Under the pieces are notes generated by a model, which ran no database searches, was not told the DNA's origin, and was given only the letters and a program-made list of their open reading frames with translations. The translations under genes and the position numbers were made by a program. 64,000 nt of DNA from Hyposmocoma kahamanoa (lineage: Eukaryota; Arthropoda; Insecta; Lepidoptera; Cosmopterigidae). Below, one piece after another: positions 41,090 to 53,463 of the stretch; position 1 is the stretch's first letter; each line of letters begins with the position of its first letter. The stretch spans positions 3,953,679 to 4,017,678 of the forward strand of contig NW_020653718.1 in the NCBI RefSeq assembly GCF_003589595.1, in the 5' to 3' direction.

Positions 41090-41275
41090 TAAAAGAGGTC
41101 AAAGGACAGAGAATAGAGAAAGTATAGAGAATTAACGGACTTGCGTGGAGAGACTAATGCAAATGAAGGAGATGAAAGAGGTTTGTCAGGAACGTCACCA
41201 CTGGAGGTGCGTGGTCTCTTCCTACTACCTCAGAAAGAGACAAGCGTGATGGTATTTCTTACACTTAAAACTGTC
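41090..41275 (+). pseudogene. LINE C-terminal coding remnant
   Basis: GGACTTGCGTGGAGAGACTAA, then a frame reading KEVCQERHHWRCVVSSYYLR, resembling the C-terminal RxxWR segment of R1/RTE-type LINE proteins, then CAAGCGTGATGGT. Short and diverged. Confidence 0.35.
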
Positions 41276-41757
41276 AATTCGAGCCATTTAAACCTACATT
41301 CTTTTTACATTAGTAAGTAAAAAAAAAAATTTAAGTTTGCCAAATTAATGTACAGTACGTGAAACAGGTATTGCCATCTAAAATCATAGAGTATCGAGTT
41401 CATAGTGGTAAACAAAGAGGACCGTACAGTCAACCTTAGCGACCAAATCACCAACCATCTCTAATCAACCGTATATGTGTATATATGGGCATAGCATAGG
41501 ATTCGTTCTCACGCGCAGTGCGGCTCACGATCATGTTTGCGCCATTCCTTCCTTGCCCTCTTCACTGACGTAGTTTAACGTATCTAAGTAAGTCATCATT
41601 ATTTTCACGGTTCCTACTTGGGTTGATAAGTTTTTGTGACATATCTTACTGTCTAAATCTAATGCATCTACCTAGATATAATATTGTACTTATATAAGTA
41701 ATACATTGAAAAAAAAACTGTGTTTAATCAAATTAATTGAAAAATAATTTTTTCTTA
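41276..41757. other. No feature seen
   Basis: AT-rich intergenic DNA. Confidence 0.45.
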
Positions 41758-41880
41758 ATGTTCGATCTCTGTATAATAATTATAACAAACTAGTGGAACA
41801 ATTTCACATAAATAATTCAATATCATGGCGGTCAAACGTCGGACATTCAATAATCTTACTCGTAAAAATTTTTAATTGAA
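41758..41880 (+). repeat. Family C 3' part, variant tail
   Basis: GTTCGATCTCTGTATAATAA, AACAAACTAGTGGAACAATTT, then TATCATGGCGGTCAAACGTC in place of the hairpin tail, then ACATTCAATAATCTT. The same variant tail occurs at 58310-58420. Confidence 0.6.
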
Positions 41881-42252
41881 TCAATCACAACAGGATTAAA
41901 ATTGTTGCTGCAATCATTAGGCTCCGATTATGTTACAAGGAAACGAGTTATACCTTGAACAACATTTTGTCTATTTCAATATATTTGTAGTGTGTTTATT
42001 GTTAGTGTAGTAATAATAATAGCACCAGGGCAAGAATCAATTCCGGGCCACTATCCAGAACACGCAGACAAGTACAAATTTAGAAAGTTTGTTTACCAAA
42101 TTTTTCTTACCAGGGATCCAACCCTGGACATCATTATGATCTACCAAGGTTATAAAATTAATTGTCATCAAATCATTCCCGTCACAAGTTAGAATAACAA
42201 CCATTCTACAATTACAACCTACAACGAAAATTCGAAATACAAAATTATTTCG
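41881..42252. other. Intergenic; tRNA-like scrap possible
   Basis: CCAGGGATCCAACCCTGGAC near 42110 is a B-box-like complement, isolated. Otherwise unrecognised. Confidence 0.25.
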
Positions 42253-42450
42253 CAAATTACACTTGAAGTCGTCATATTGATTGAACGCTACCGCTCATTC
42301 GCAAGGCAGATTCCCCTGAGAAGAAAGAAAAACTGTAGGGTTGCTCTTTGTAAATATACATTTGAATACATTTATTTACGATAGTAATTTCAAAAATCTT
42401 AGATTGAGAATACCTATAGGAGCTAAACGGCCATATTTTATTGTTCTGTT
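42253..42450 (-). repeat. Family E (LINE 3' end), copy 5
   Basis: Plus strand shows ACTTGAAGTCGTCATATTGAT, AGGGTTGCTCTTTGTAAATA and ATAGGAGCTAAACGGCC, the antisense of the family order. Confidence 0.6.
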
Positions 42451-42805
42451 CTATGTCTAAATGTTCGTTATTGTATTGTTTTATTTTGGTTTGTTCCGTT
42501 GTCGTCTTTATTTTTAATTAATTTGCGTTATGGTATTATGACAATCACAGTCTATTATTTTCTAAGCAATTCATGATTCATGAATCTTGAAGTATTGGTT
42601 GGATCCGCGAAGCGCTTTAGAATTGACATTATAAGTTAAATTTAAAATAATCTACATGTGACCGCAAACGCATACCGCGGCCATTAATAAGGAACAGGTG
42701 ACACAATATCTAAGTAAGTCATCGTGACAGTGTTATTGTAACATTGACTGCTCACGCACTCTTTACACACGCATTGAGAATTAGGAATTGTGTAAAATTA
42801 TAGAG
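42451..42805. other. No feature seen
   Basis: AT-rich; nothing recognised. Confidence 0.45.
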
Positions 42806-42925
42806 AGATCTTAGGTTTTCGCGATTGTTACACATAGGAAATGTGAACTATTTTCATATTATAAATATAACTGGTTGATATAACAAATATACGCAATTTA
42901 AATCCGGAAAAATAGTTTTAATTCC
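42806..42925 (+). repeat. Family G, copy 3
   Basis: CTTAGGTTTTCGCGATTGTTAC, ACATAGGAAATGTGAACTATTT, then AACTGGTTGA and ACGCAATTTAAATCCGGAAA. The two arms again face each other in inverted sense, as in the 7407-7752 copy but shorter. Confidence 0.55.
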
Positions 42926-44795
42926 CTTACTGTAGAGAGATTTTTAGAGATTGATTTTATGGAGATTTTTTTATAAAACTGATATTTTGTTAGCGTTATT
43001 ATTTTTATTTTTTCAACTAGATAGACTTTTGCTACATTTATTATTGTTTTTATATTTAATTATTTGGTCTATCCGACTGACTGCATGTATATAGTGTCTA
43101 AATTGCATGCATGTCTACATAACATTATAAACATTTTATGTGCAACAATGTCCTTATAATTTGTTCGTATGCATATAAAGAAACAAATTAATGTGAATAT
43201 TACACAAAACAAAAACTTTCAAATCGAGAATTTTAGATATTTAGCGTATATTTAATTGAATCAATCACAACGTGATTCATTTTATTATCTGAAATGGTAA
43301 GTCATTGTGATAGTCTTAGATCTCTTCTTACAGTTTACATTCAACATTAAAATTTTAAATTTCTTCCCCGAAGTGTCGAGTTGTTCTCTAGTGCGTCATA
43401 TATTTGACATTGTTACCTAATTAATATTATTCTGTCTTTCTAATATACAGCTTTTTATGTACATGTTAATTATGTAATAATAGGCTAGAAATATTAATTT
43501 ATAATAAAAACATTATCTTTCAGATTTCTTCATTTATTTAACAGTGGCTTACCATTGCTTAATAAACAGTGACAACGAATGTGAATTGATAGAGTTAAAG
43601 TGATGTGGGCCACATTTAAAGGTATAGGTAAGGTATACATACTGCAACAAAATTATTATTTTTTTTTAATTTTACCTATGTAATTTGCAAAGCGTATAAA
43701 TGTTATACAGTTTAACACACCGACGTTTGTACAGTATTTTGAGTGTATAGTCAACAGAATTCTGGGGTTTACAAATTGGATACAAAAGTAAGTGAAATAG
43801 AGTCGAAATTAAATCGAAAGTATAAAAGAACACATCGTACAACTTGATGACTTCAAAATCGGATTACCATTAAAAAGTCACGGTCTATAAGATCCATATT
43901 TCAAAATTACAGAACAAAAATCATAAAATTTCCATACAATAAAAACAGATTCATATCGCTGTATTGCATCCATCAAAAAAAAAACAAATCGAAAACTATG
44001 CACATAAAGTTATCACAACGCATTGTGTGTTAAATTTAACGATTACATAAATCGTATCGTGATCGTATCGTGGTCGGATCGGAATCGGTTGCGGCATCGA
44101 TTAGACCGCGCGTGACGCCGGGCGACAGTGATAGGTTTATAAAGCACCCTGCGGACGCGTTTCAAATGTTAAGTGCCGTTTACACAATACTTGTTACCTG
44201 TGAAGAAATTGTTGGTAAAACGATGAGCAGTCTTCGAACTGTGACCTGTGCGAAGGAAAAATCAGAGATACACCTGGAAGTGTATCGTTTTCTATACTTT
44301 TTAGAACAGAATGGAATAGACACATATTTACAAATAAGACAATAATAATACTTAGACTAACAAAACAGAATAGAAAAATTAAAAACAAAATAAAAATGCA
44401 AAAATAACGTAAAGTAAAACGGAACAGACAAAAAGTAATAAACAAAATACAAAATATAACAATTTGTACAGTTGTGTCGTACGAAAAAAAGCTACCTAGT
44501 TCAGCTTATGCCACAGCCCTAAATTAGACGGTGGCGCTGGTTTTCAATGAGCCTTAAACTGTTTCTTCGTGGCTTTCAAAGGAATCTTCTAACACGGCGC
44601 TTTTGAAGCAATCGAAAATAGCTTGAGTAAATACTGTTGTTGTAAATTGTGTTACACCTTCATGTAGATAGATATTCCTTAATTTTAATATTCCTTTTAT
44701 GTGTTACTTTGTTATGATTGCATAGATTATTTTTACAAGTTGCAACACACAGACAAATATGTTTAGGTTTAAGAATGTATTTTTTAAAAAACCTT
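42926..44795. other. 1.9 kb without recognised gene
   Basis: AT-rich. 44040-44165 is locally GC-richer (ATCGTATCGTGATCGTATCG, CCGCGCGTGACGCCGGGCG) with TTTATAAAG near 44136; the 91-codon ORF over it has no recognisable motif. TTGAATCAATCACAACGTGA near 43256 recurs diverged at 41876. Confidence 0.35.
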
Positions 44796-44958
44796 GTTTT
44801 TTTATGACACTGAGTAACAGGACGAACAAGTCGTGTGTTTGAAATCACCTGTTACAGTGACACATAAGTTGACAAGGCCTGCGCCTGTTCACTGTTTCAC
44901 CAGCATCCTTACTGCTTGGCGGCAGAATTAGGTAAGGTGGCAGTATTTTCTCCTAGAA
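44796..44958 (-). repeat. Family A, copy 14 (internally deleted)
   Basis: 3' end at 44796 (T run, GACAC...AACAGGACGAACAAGTCG), then directly the CATAAGTTGACAAGG block and GCTTGGCGGCAGAATTAGGTA. Confidence 0.65.
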
Positions 44959-45303
44959 TACAAAATTAGGAGATGCAAATGCGATGTCACCAAAGGATAT
45001 CTTCTAACAGAAATGTTTGAATTAAATTCACTACTGAGAATAACAACACAGCGAGTCTCACACGTCGAGATTACCCTGCGCTCGCACCGAATACGGGACA
45101 GCTACGGCGGCAAGTTGCAAAACAATACGTGGCGTAACGCTATGTGACCGCTAGTTAGTAGCAACACGTATATTGGATTAGGCTACTTAATAATGTCACA
45201 ATTAAATGACGCAAGCTGGAGCGTTTTTTACTTTGATTTAATTCCGTACTCAGTAAACAAGTTAGTAAGTGTTTTTACTGGACAATAACTGTAGTGTACG
45301 ATA
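44959..45303. other. No feature seen
   Basis: 45060-45170 is moderately GC-rich; no coding frame recognised. Confidence 0.4.
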
Positions 45304-45478
45304 ACCGTGTACCGTTACCGTTCTGGTCTGCTACGCAGAGGTCTCAGGTTCCATTCCCGGGCCGGGGGAAATATTTGTATGGCCTACATTTATTTCTCTC
45401 GCGAGTTTGGGTGTAACTTGCAGTTGTCTACGTGTGGGTTTCCCTAATGCCTCATATATGAGTGTGTGCACTATTTAT
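45304..45478 (+). mobile_element. Family B SINE, copy 8
   Basis: Head decayed (ACCGTTACCGTTCTGGTCTG). B-box region CTCAGGTTCCATTCCCGGGCC and body GGCCTACATTTATTTCTCTC clear. Internal deletion between TGTCTACGTGTG and GGTTTCCC. Confidence 0.75.
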
Positions 45479-45699
45479 GCGTTAATTACTACAGACGAAA
45501 TTACGTCCTAAAATAGGTCCTCTGGATGTCCAAATAGAGCATACCACTTGCTAAGGCGCTTTGAGTAAAGCAACTTGTCAAGTACTTAACATGATATTCG
45601 ACATGCATAAGCTGTAGTAGATCAGTGGGAAACCGCTTTTCAATTGACAGGTCGAAGATTCGAATTCCAGTGGCGATATATCTAAGTTGCGTACATTTA

Positions 45700-45790
45700 T
45701 AAGTCGTCGTCATCATCATCATAAGCCTATCGTAGTTCACTGCTGGACATAGGCCTCTTCCAATGCGCGGATCCTTATGAGAGTATTGCA
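45700..45790 (-). repeat. Family F 3' end with CAT tail
   Basis: GTCGTCATCATCATCATAAG then TTCACTGCTGGACATAGGCC and CTTCCAATGCGCGG: antisense RTE-type end with microsatellite tail. Confidence 0.6.
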
Positions 45791-46329
45791 CTGCTGTTAT
45801 TGATAAGCAAATGTAGGAAAAAAAAACACAAAGAAGATTAACATTGCAGGAATGCGCGATGCGGTGCATTTCGCTATTGAGGAATGCGTCTTGCGAGTTT
45901 CGCACTTTTGTGTTTCGACCATATCATTTATAAGTATTTAGTAGCAATTACCTGTCGCCAACAGGGAAAGAAAACATCTTGATGACTTGATCGCTCAAAA
46001 GAGACCCAGCAATGAAACGAATAATGGATTAATGATGATGTTGTACTGATCAAAACACCGCGATTTAACAAAGCCATTGATCACTCAAGTTCCATTCAAG
46101 GCGCCTCGTAACTGAAGTCAATAGCACACACAAATAATTGCTTTTTAAACATTTCTAGCAAAACACCGCAGCGGCACGGCTTATAATAAAACTTGAACTT
46201 TCCGACAAACATTGGTAATAAAGTGGATACGACATAAGATTTAAGATTACTTTGGAAATATACTGAGCTCCAGCTCGTAGAAAATAACGAAAAGAAAGTT
46301 AAAAGTGGATACGACGAAATCGTGGCGTA
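45791..46329. other. No feature seen
   Basis: AT-rich intergenic DNA. Confidence 0.45.
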
Positions 46330-46492
46330 GAGCTCTTTGTGAAAGAGTTCGTCCAGGGAATTTCATTACTGCGTTCCGATTTTGAAGGTTAAGGGTGCTG
46401 GTAAATTACAGACACGTGGGACTTGTAAACTTAAGTCTCAGGGTGACGGACGCAGTGGCAGTGCTCCTCAGATCTTTGCGATTTAAAGCTCT
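46330..46492 (+). repeat. Family A, copy 15 (3' part missing)
   Basis: 5' end GAGCTCTTTGTGAAAGAGTTC, then through GATCTTTGCGATTTAAAGCTC. It lacks the 3' third and the A tail, an unusual direction of truncation for a retroposed copy. Confidence 0.7.
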
Positions 46493-47173
46493 GCTGCTGC
46501 CGCATGTATTACTTGGTATCACGAAGAATTTGAAATAAAAATTAACCATTTTTTTTTAAGTTGTACATTGAAAGCCCCACTGCGATTCTAATTCCTCTCC
46601 CCTAAACAACCATAACATGACATTCATGCGTATATATTTCTATTAAGGCAGGCAGAGACTATTAACCACCACTCCTCACGATCCTGGCAAATCTATCTTA
46701 CTTCATCTAAATTCTTCAATATTTTCATACAAACCCACATATTCTTCTCACTGTGTACTCCAGTCTACTCAAAAATAATCTTGATTTAAAAAATCTAATG
46801 TAGCCTGACACGTTTTATAACTTAAAATGTATTTAAAACATGAAACATTAGAAGTATTCATGTACCTATTACCCAATAATAATGGTTTAGATACAATAAA
46901 GACCCCTAATCGCTATATGTCCAAGCATTTCAGTCTAAACTAAACTAATGTGGGTACATTGTGCACAGATGATTAATATAACCGAACAAGTTTCTCAATG
47001 ATTATTATTTCCCCGAACAATCGAATTCGCCCTCGACCTTTCCGCGGCAAGACGTTAATAAATCGATACTGCGTCAATATATTTCATCGAAATTAGACTT
47101 GTCATTGAGTGGACTTTATAAAAAACTAAGTAGATTTATTCCGACAATGTTTTGAACAACTTTAGTAGCAATA
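46493..47173. other. No feature seen
   Basis: AT-rich intergenic DNA. Confidence 0.45.
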
Positions 47174-47632
47174 GAGTTCCGTGTCAAAGAGTTCGCCTAG
47201 GGAAGTACAGCCACCTTAGCCATTTCTGCCGCCAAGCACTAATTTTAGCATTACTGCGTTTCGTTTTTGAAGGGTAAGGGAAGTAGTAAAACAATTTGCA
47301 CACGGGATATTTCTCGCGCAGAGACGGGCAGCGGGTTCAAATCCAATCAACCCGCCCGGGTTCTTACCCAAAGCAAATTTGAATATAAATAACTTTTTTA
47401 GACAAAAAAGACCTTGCAATCCTTGCATATTACGATTCAATTTTTATGAAGATCGATTTAAATGCAACTAATGGTTTTTTCTACCGACTTATTTCAATGG
47501 AATTTTGAAGGGATCTCCACTTATGTCTCAGGATGACGGGCTCAGTGGTAGTACCCCTCAGATCTTTGCGATTTAAAGCTCTACCTTTAAATCACTACTT
47601 GTTCGTTCCGTCCTTTGGTAATACAAAAAAAA
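47174..47632 (+). repeat. Family A, copy 16, interrupted by about 220 bp
   Basis: 5' part 47174-47295 and 3' part from about 47515 (CCACTTATGTCTCAGGATGAC) to the A run at 47632. Between them is unrelated sequence with GCGGGTTCAAATCCAATCAA (B-box-like) and AACCCGCCCGGG, perhaps another SINE. Confidence 0.65.
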
Positions 47633-48105
47633 TCTGAACAGTTTCTTGACTTCTACATACTGTGTGTATAATAAAGTGTGGTTAGCTATTTCTTTGCACA
47701 ATATGTAATATCTAGAATGGACTACACAAATTACTGTTGTAAATGTCAACTGACAGATAGACAAAAAAAACCAGCGATGTCGTATCCACAACATCCTGAC
47801 GCTTTCGCCAACGACCTTGACGCACGGCAGTTACGCGGATTACCGAATGCTTGCCCTTCGCGGTCACTTTACTAACTATCTAGTCAATTCTCTGCTTTGC
47901 TAGTGTGGGAGATATATGTATGTTCAGTCAGTGCCATACTTCTCTTATTGGCTAAGCTACCGTTAATAATTATTCATAGAAAAGACTTCAACGTGTGCAA
48001 TTTAGCAATCAGAAACACGTAGATTCTAAATACATAACATTTGTTATACATACTGCTGATGATTAAAAGCACATTCGATTCCTTTTGGTTTGACGCGTTA
48101 ATGAT
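47633..48105. other. No feature seen
   Basis: No recognised repeat or exon; a 65-codon ORF (47678-47875) lacks motifs. Confidence 0.4.
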
Positions 48106-48280
48106 GAAGTGCGCCCGTCACCCTGACGCCTATAAGTTGATAAGTCCCATGTGTCTGTCATCTCACCAGCACCCTTACCTTCAAAACCGGAACACACTAA
48201 TGCTGACATTACTGCTTGGTGGCAGAAATAGGTAAGGTGGGGCAGTACTTCCCTGGACGAATTCTTCCATAAGGAGCTTC
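48106..48280 (-). repeat. Family A, copy 17 (5' part)
   Basis: Antisense from GTGCGCCCGTCACCCTGACG to CCTGGACGAATTCTTCC; the 3' end of the element is missing. Confidence 0.7.
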
Positions 48281-49477
48281 TACTGCCACTAAATTGTTTC
48301 CCAAATCGGGATATTGTTTTCCTTTTGGCCTACTTCTAAGAGAGTATGTTTTTGTAGTGCGAAATAATGAACATGGTGTAATAACCTGTGATTTGTTTAC
48401 AAGGCGAGCTTTACTTGGGTAAAGCCCACACTTTAATTCGTTATATTGGCCAATCCCAAGACATTGTATGAGTATGTTCGCTTAAAACAAAAGCATATGA
48501 TCGGCAGTTTCACCTTCCACTAGCCTCGGATGAAAGGTGAAGGCCCACTCACGCTGCAGCTCTAGCAGCTGCACGCTAACCGTGCAACCGGACAACGGGT
48601 CTAATAATGTGACTCGGATATAAAAATTGTATCATCAAAGTGTAAATGTGAGAATGAAAGTTATAATAGCAATAAGGAAAAATTTACAACTAATGGCCAA
48701 CAAAATGCAATAATGAGCGGTATAAAAAAAAACTGAAAATATAAAGTAAAAACGCTAATAAAGTAGCAATTAAGTTGACATCGACTTACTTGAAATTTGT
48801 TGAAAAAGTCGTAATGAAACATGCATTTTTTACATTTAATTAGATACACAGATTTAATTAGATTAGATAGACTGCTTCTATCTAATCTAATAAAAAAACA
48901 ACACTGCGGAAAATTTATAAATTGTAACAGTTTACAATTGCTTAAATAAAACTTCAATAAATAACAAAATATTTTTCAGCCAAATCATAAGAAATAAAAA
49001 CAAATAAATAAAAAAATTACAGTGGATTAATTTTTTATATTGAAATTAAATCTAAACAAAAAGTTAAATAACCGACCAGACTTTTCAAATACACTGTATT
49101 GTTTTGAGAATTCTACTACTATACCGCGGTGCGCGTTTTTTTGAAGACACTAATAAAGAAGATAGTGTTTTAAAAATGCTGAATATAAAAAAATTCTATC
49201 TTTAACTTATTAACTTAGGTATACTAAATTCCATCGAAGGCTGCATCCAGGTTCAGTTTGGCTAGGAGGGTAGCAATAGAATCGTTTTGAGTGGCTAAGT
49301 TTATTTCTTGGTCAAAGTAATTGTTGGTTTTCAGGTCGCTGAAGGCTTCAACGAGCCAAAACGCGTACAAGAAAAATGTACCATAGCAAATGTAAATCAA
49401 TTTTACGTATAATTAAGCCCGCAGGACCAGGATTGTCAATAGGAAAGTTTTAAATTTTTTTGAAAAATTCGAGGAAA
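48281..49477. other. 1.2 kb without recognised gene
   Basis: AT-rich. 48510-48600 is somewhat GC-rich (CTGCAGCTCTAGCAGCTGCAC is self-complementary in part). Nothing recognised. Confidence 0.4.
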
Positions 49478-50160
49478 AATGGAAACAAAAAGTTTACTAC
49501 ATAATGTCGCTCGATGAAAGCAACAACCCGAGGTCTACGACACTGTGAGTCAAAGTACCAACGTATCACATATCACCAGACCGGTCGTCGAAGCGGCAAG
49601 CCGATACACACAGCCCATAGAGCACAAACTCGTTTCACATCAGGTCAAGATTAGTGAAAGCTTATGTTTATATGAGACCGCTCGATAGGGCTGCCAAAAT
49701 TACTTCTTTTTTAGTCTTAACTACATAATTAATATCAGTTTTTAATTTCCTAGCCTAACCGATAAGAAATTGTCAAAGATTGAGTTACAAGTTTATGGGT
49801 TTTAATCGTAACACGTGTCTCCAGCAGGATAGAGCACAATATCACACGTCCAGCATATCCTTACCAATCGTTTGAGAAATTTTCCCTAGAAAAATGATAT
49901 CCCGACGCGATGAGGTGATATAAACTGGTCTGCACGTAGCCCCGACTTAACACCAATGGGCATTTTCATTTGGGGCTACTTAAAATCTAAAGTATACGTA
50001 AAAAGGCCTCACTCTCTCGACCAATTGAAAGTAAATATCAGAGCACAAATGGCAGAACGGAAAATATGTGCCGAGCAGTTCCCAGAAATTTTGAGCTACG
50101 TTTAGAAGAGTGGCAGCAAAAAATGGAACACATTTTGGTGACGTAATTTTTAAAATCAAT
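49478..50160 (+). pseudogene. DDE transposase pseudogene (Tc1/mariner group)
   Basis: Decayed N-terminal part (NPRSSTR-like near 49528; RSSKRQADTH near 49588), then a C-terminal half with stops. QQDRAQYHTS (49822 on) holds the second catalytic Asp. KMISRRDEV and, after a frame change, the PDLTP box with the third Asp follow. Then come FIWGYLKSKVYVKRPHSLDQ, LKVNIRAQMAERKICAEQFP and a GTHFGDVIFKI end. Insect transposases of this type read QQDGAxxHTA ... DLTPxDFFLWGYLKSKVY. Several frameshifts and stops; inactive. Confidence 0.75.
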
Positions 50161-50655
50161 TCCATGGTACTGTACCTCAATAAAAAAAACATATACTCAT
50201 TAAAATTATTCATTTTTTATAATATAATTTTTATGTTGAAAATAACATTTGACCCCTTGTATTTATGTGCAAACGTTGTGTGCAAAAAATATTGTAACAA
50301 AAATGTCTTTACCTTGTCTTGAACGATTTCTTGAAAACAAATCAAACAAAATTAACACAACAGTCAAACGTGTAACACATGACGCATTCGCAATCGCATA
50401 ATTATTTTAAAGAACTTGACAACCCTAGCCGTGAGATTAGCTGGAAGCGTGTGGTAATGAAATTAGATGTAAATATTTATAATGAGAAGTGCTATGATTG
50501 ATGTTGAAGGTCACATCTGAGGTCTTTGAGGATGTATATAAATTCAATCAATAGTTATGTGAAACTTTGTTTGTTGTTAAAGTTACTTATGAAAGGATGA
50601 TAAAGCAACGAATATTAAAACCGTACTGAGCCACGTCACTGGCGCTGGTTTTCCC
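50161..50655. other. No feature seen
   Basis: AT-rich; no terminal inverted repeat of the preceding transposon identified. Confidence 0.4.
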
Positions 50656-50894
50656 TTTTTTATCATACCAAATGATGGGACGAACAAGTCGGGCACCTGT
50701 TAGTAAACGACACGCCTGTCCATAACAGTTGCAGTGCCATTCAGAGCTTTAAATCACAGGTGCAATGGCAGTGCTACCCGTCACCCTGACATAATTTGAC
50801 ATGTCCTATGGGACGGTAATTTCACCAGCACCATTGCTTTTCAAAACCGAAACGTAGCAATGATCGCATTACTGTTTGGCGGCAGAAAATGCTA
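50656..50894 (-). repeat. Family A, copy 18
   Basis: Antisense from the T run (50656) to CTGTTTGGCGGCAGAAAATG. It lacks the first 50 bases of the element and has a small internal deletion. Confidence 0.7.
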
Positions 50895-51719
50895 AATCTG
50901 CTAAACTAGCAATAAACACCATCTATCGTATGTATTATGTACTACTAAAATATTCAAATTCATGTCTATATTGTTATCGTTTTGGATCCTAGCGCTTAGT
51001 ACGAAAACCCACATTGTGTCAGACAAGCAATTGCGAAGTATTGACATTAGAGAGCAATAGGTATTATAAGAAATATTTAGTCAAATCATTTATTTATTTC
51101 TTTGTGATACACAGGTTATAAAGTTGTTACAAGAATGAATTTTGTATCACTGTGATCCGCCTTATGGCATATAAAGTTTTCTTAGTTTAGTATCTCGACA
51201 ACACCTTTTCCCAGGGAGCAAAGTGCATACACATAGCATGTTGATCCAATACGGGTTGGGAACGTCACATGTCCGAAGATAATATCACTCAAATACAAAA
51301 TTAGAAATTCTTGAACAGCCGAGATCATAATGTGTAAAGTAAGTTGAAAAGTAATTACTTCAAAGCAGTTGCAAGAACGGACGTAATAAGGTTCAATCAA
51401 CTTAAATTACTTTCACTTCAAAAATTCAAATTAAATGTCCATAGTCACTCATTGAAACAAAAAGAAAACGAAATTAAGGGGAGAACATAAGAACATAAGT
51501 CTTACATTGTTCATTTAAAATCTACGTATGTTGCAACCACTTTTGAATGATACCTGAGGATGGATATCGTTGAGTCAACTGGATTCTATAAAATCAAACA
51601 TTTCAAAATACGGTCTACGTATACGGTGGATCGCAATAACGTCATAAGTCGTGTCTGGTGGTATAATTAATTAATCACCTTAATCATTTTGTACAATACT
51701 TGTAGGAATATCCGATCCT
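50895..51719. other. No gene seen
   Basis: AT-rich DNA. ORFs here are short and without motifs. Confidence 0.45.
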
Positions 51720-52400
51720 TCATATAACAAAGCCACCTATGATCAAAAGTACCCACCAAGGTGCTAAATCTATTCACGGACTTCCACATAGGCCACCGCA
51801 GATCGCTACCTAATAAAACCACTGTCGATTCAAGAGATTCGTTCTGTGTACCGTTTAGGTTTTCGGGTTTCTCTCAGAAAAAAATTTAAGGAGACTGGTA
51901 TCATGACTGTGGCATCACAGTACATTTACTCAAATAATTTATATACCCGTAAAAATATACATAATTTCAATAAGAAAGAAGATATCCATAATGTTAACCT
52001 TAGAGCTAAGTCCAAACTCATGGTATCATGATTTCTTTTCACCAAGGTAAACGACTCTTTTATGGGGGAACTGTATACATTTTTACAATAAGATTCCGGA
52101 GTATTATATCAAAATTATCATTTCCTAAGTTTAAAAATTACATCATAAATATTTTAAACGAAAAGTCAAACAAAAAGATGTATGGAAAGACGACGTGGCT
52201 CTAGATTCCACACAAATTTGATTCAAAGTGTATTCCATTCCATTTAAGTTTATTTGAAAAGAGCAATCCCTAGAGTTTGTTGCTCCATCTTCTCAGGTAA
52301 ATCAGCATAGTAAACGAGCAGTATTTTAAATGTGACGATTCCAAGTGTAAATTTATTTTACCCATGGAATAAATGATTCTTTGGTTTTGACTTTGTCATG
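51720..52400 (+). mobile_element. Jockey-like LINE 3' end, copy 7 (subtype also at 55905 and 58930)
   Basis: A decayed C-terminal coding part reads VSLRKKFKETGIMTVASQYI, then KEDIHNVNLRAKSKLMV, homologous to the 34899-35264 frame. Stops and frame changes follow. The 3' region has AAAAGAGCAATCCCTAGAGTT, TTCTCAGGTAAATCAGC and ACCCATGGAATAAATGATTC. Confidence 0.7.
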
Positions 52401-52475
52401 CCGCCATAAGGACTCAAACCGTCAACTGTTATTTGAAAAATAACCGTTCTCCTACTGAGCTACCAACGCTGTTAT
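52401..52475 (-). repeat. tRNA-like sequence (SINE head or decayed tRNA)
   Basis: Minus strand: TTGGTAGCTCAGTAGGAGAAC (A box), a GTTAT/ATAAC anticodon stem around TTTTCAA, and ACGGTTTGAGTCC (B box). The acceptor arms do not pair, so it is not a functional tRNA gene. Confidence 0.45.
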
Positions 52476-53463
52476 ATAAACAAGATAACGTAGACATATT
52501 TCACTTTATAATGGATGTACGTTTCTATTGAGAATTAAAGTATAACATAGAGATTCTGTTGTACTGGTTATTATACAAGTATTACGCAATTGTGCGTGTG
52601 TTCTGCGAGATGAAAATTGGGCGAAAGTAGAAAAGGCGAGATGTAAATTGTACACTCGAAAGCGCGGCCATTACTGCCATGCACACGCTGTGAACTCTTG
52701 CGCATTGTTGCATTTGTATAAGAATAGTGTGTAATTATTTTTGTAATTACATCTAATTTTTGGTTAATGACGCGAATGAACACAAATTTTGTTTTACTTT
52801 GTCTTGTTTAATACCGAAACGGCAAGGGGGCGAGTGGTAGCATACGATTTGTATAAACAGGATTATTACATTATAATTTCCACTGCGGTTTTTAAGGTTC
52901 TATGTTAGTTGTTAAGAAATTAATCGATAATTTTCTTATGCTTAAATATCAGAGTCATAAAATTACACATGTACATAATTGGTTTCGTGTAGTTCGCATA
53001 ATTTTTATGACGTTATTAAAAACATAAGCAGAATGAGGTCCTTTTGCATACGCCACAACCGCACAAATAATATTACAAATTGTAGTCGTTATAGGTATTT
53101 TGTTTATCGCTTTTGTCTGTTTTATTTTAATTTCATGTTTTATTTGTTAATTCTTTCTAACTTGTTTGGTTTGTCTAATTAATATTAATCTCTTTTTTGT
53201 ATCCATGTGTTCTGGCGTTGCAATAAATGTTTTTCTATACAATTTTACTCTAAATAGACATTTTTGTACATTTTATTCACCACTAATATAAATATATAAC
53301 AGAAACCAATGCAAACCATTTTATCTGGCCCGCATTCCATAGCAATTAAAGTTTGTAATAAAATAAGGAACCCAATTAAAAATGTCTACTAGAAAACGTC
53401 TATTTCGGTCAGAACGGATCTTTCGATAGCGAAAATTAGATGGTACATTCGATCATTTACTTT
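52476..53463. other. 1 kb without recognised gene
   Basis: AT-rich; nothing recognised. Confidence 0.45.

Noticed and set aside
44070..44345. 91-codon ORF over a GC-richer patch
   Set aside because: No motif, signal or splice context; the first half is repetitive (ATCGTATCGTG type) and the rest AT-rich.
52401..52475. Functional tRNA gene
   Set aside because: A and B boxes and an anticodon stem are visible, but the acceptor stem does not pair and the D stem is broken. SINE heads of families B and C were rejected as tRNA genes for the same reason.
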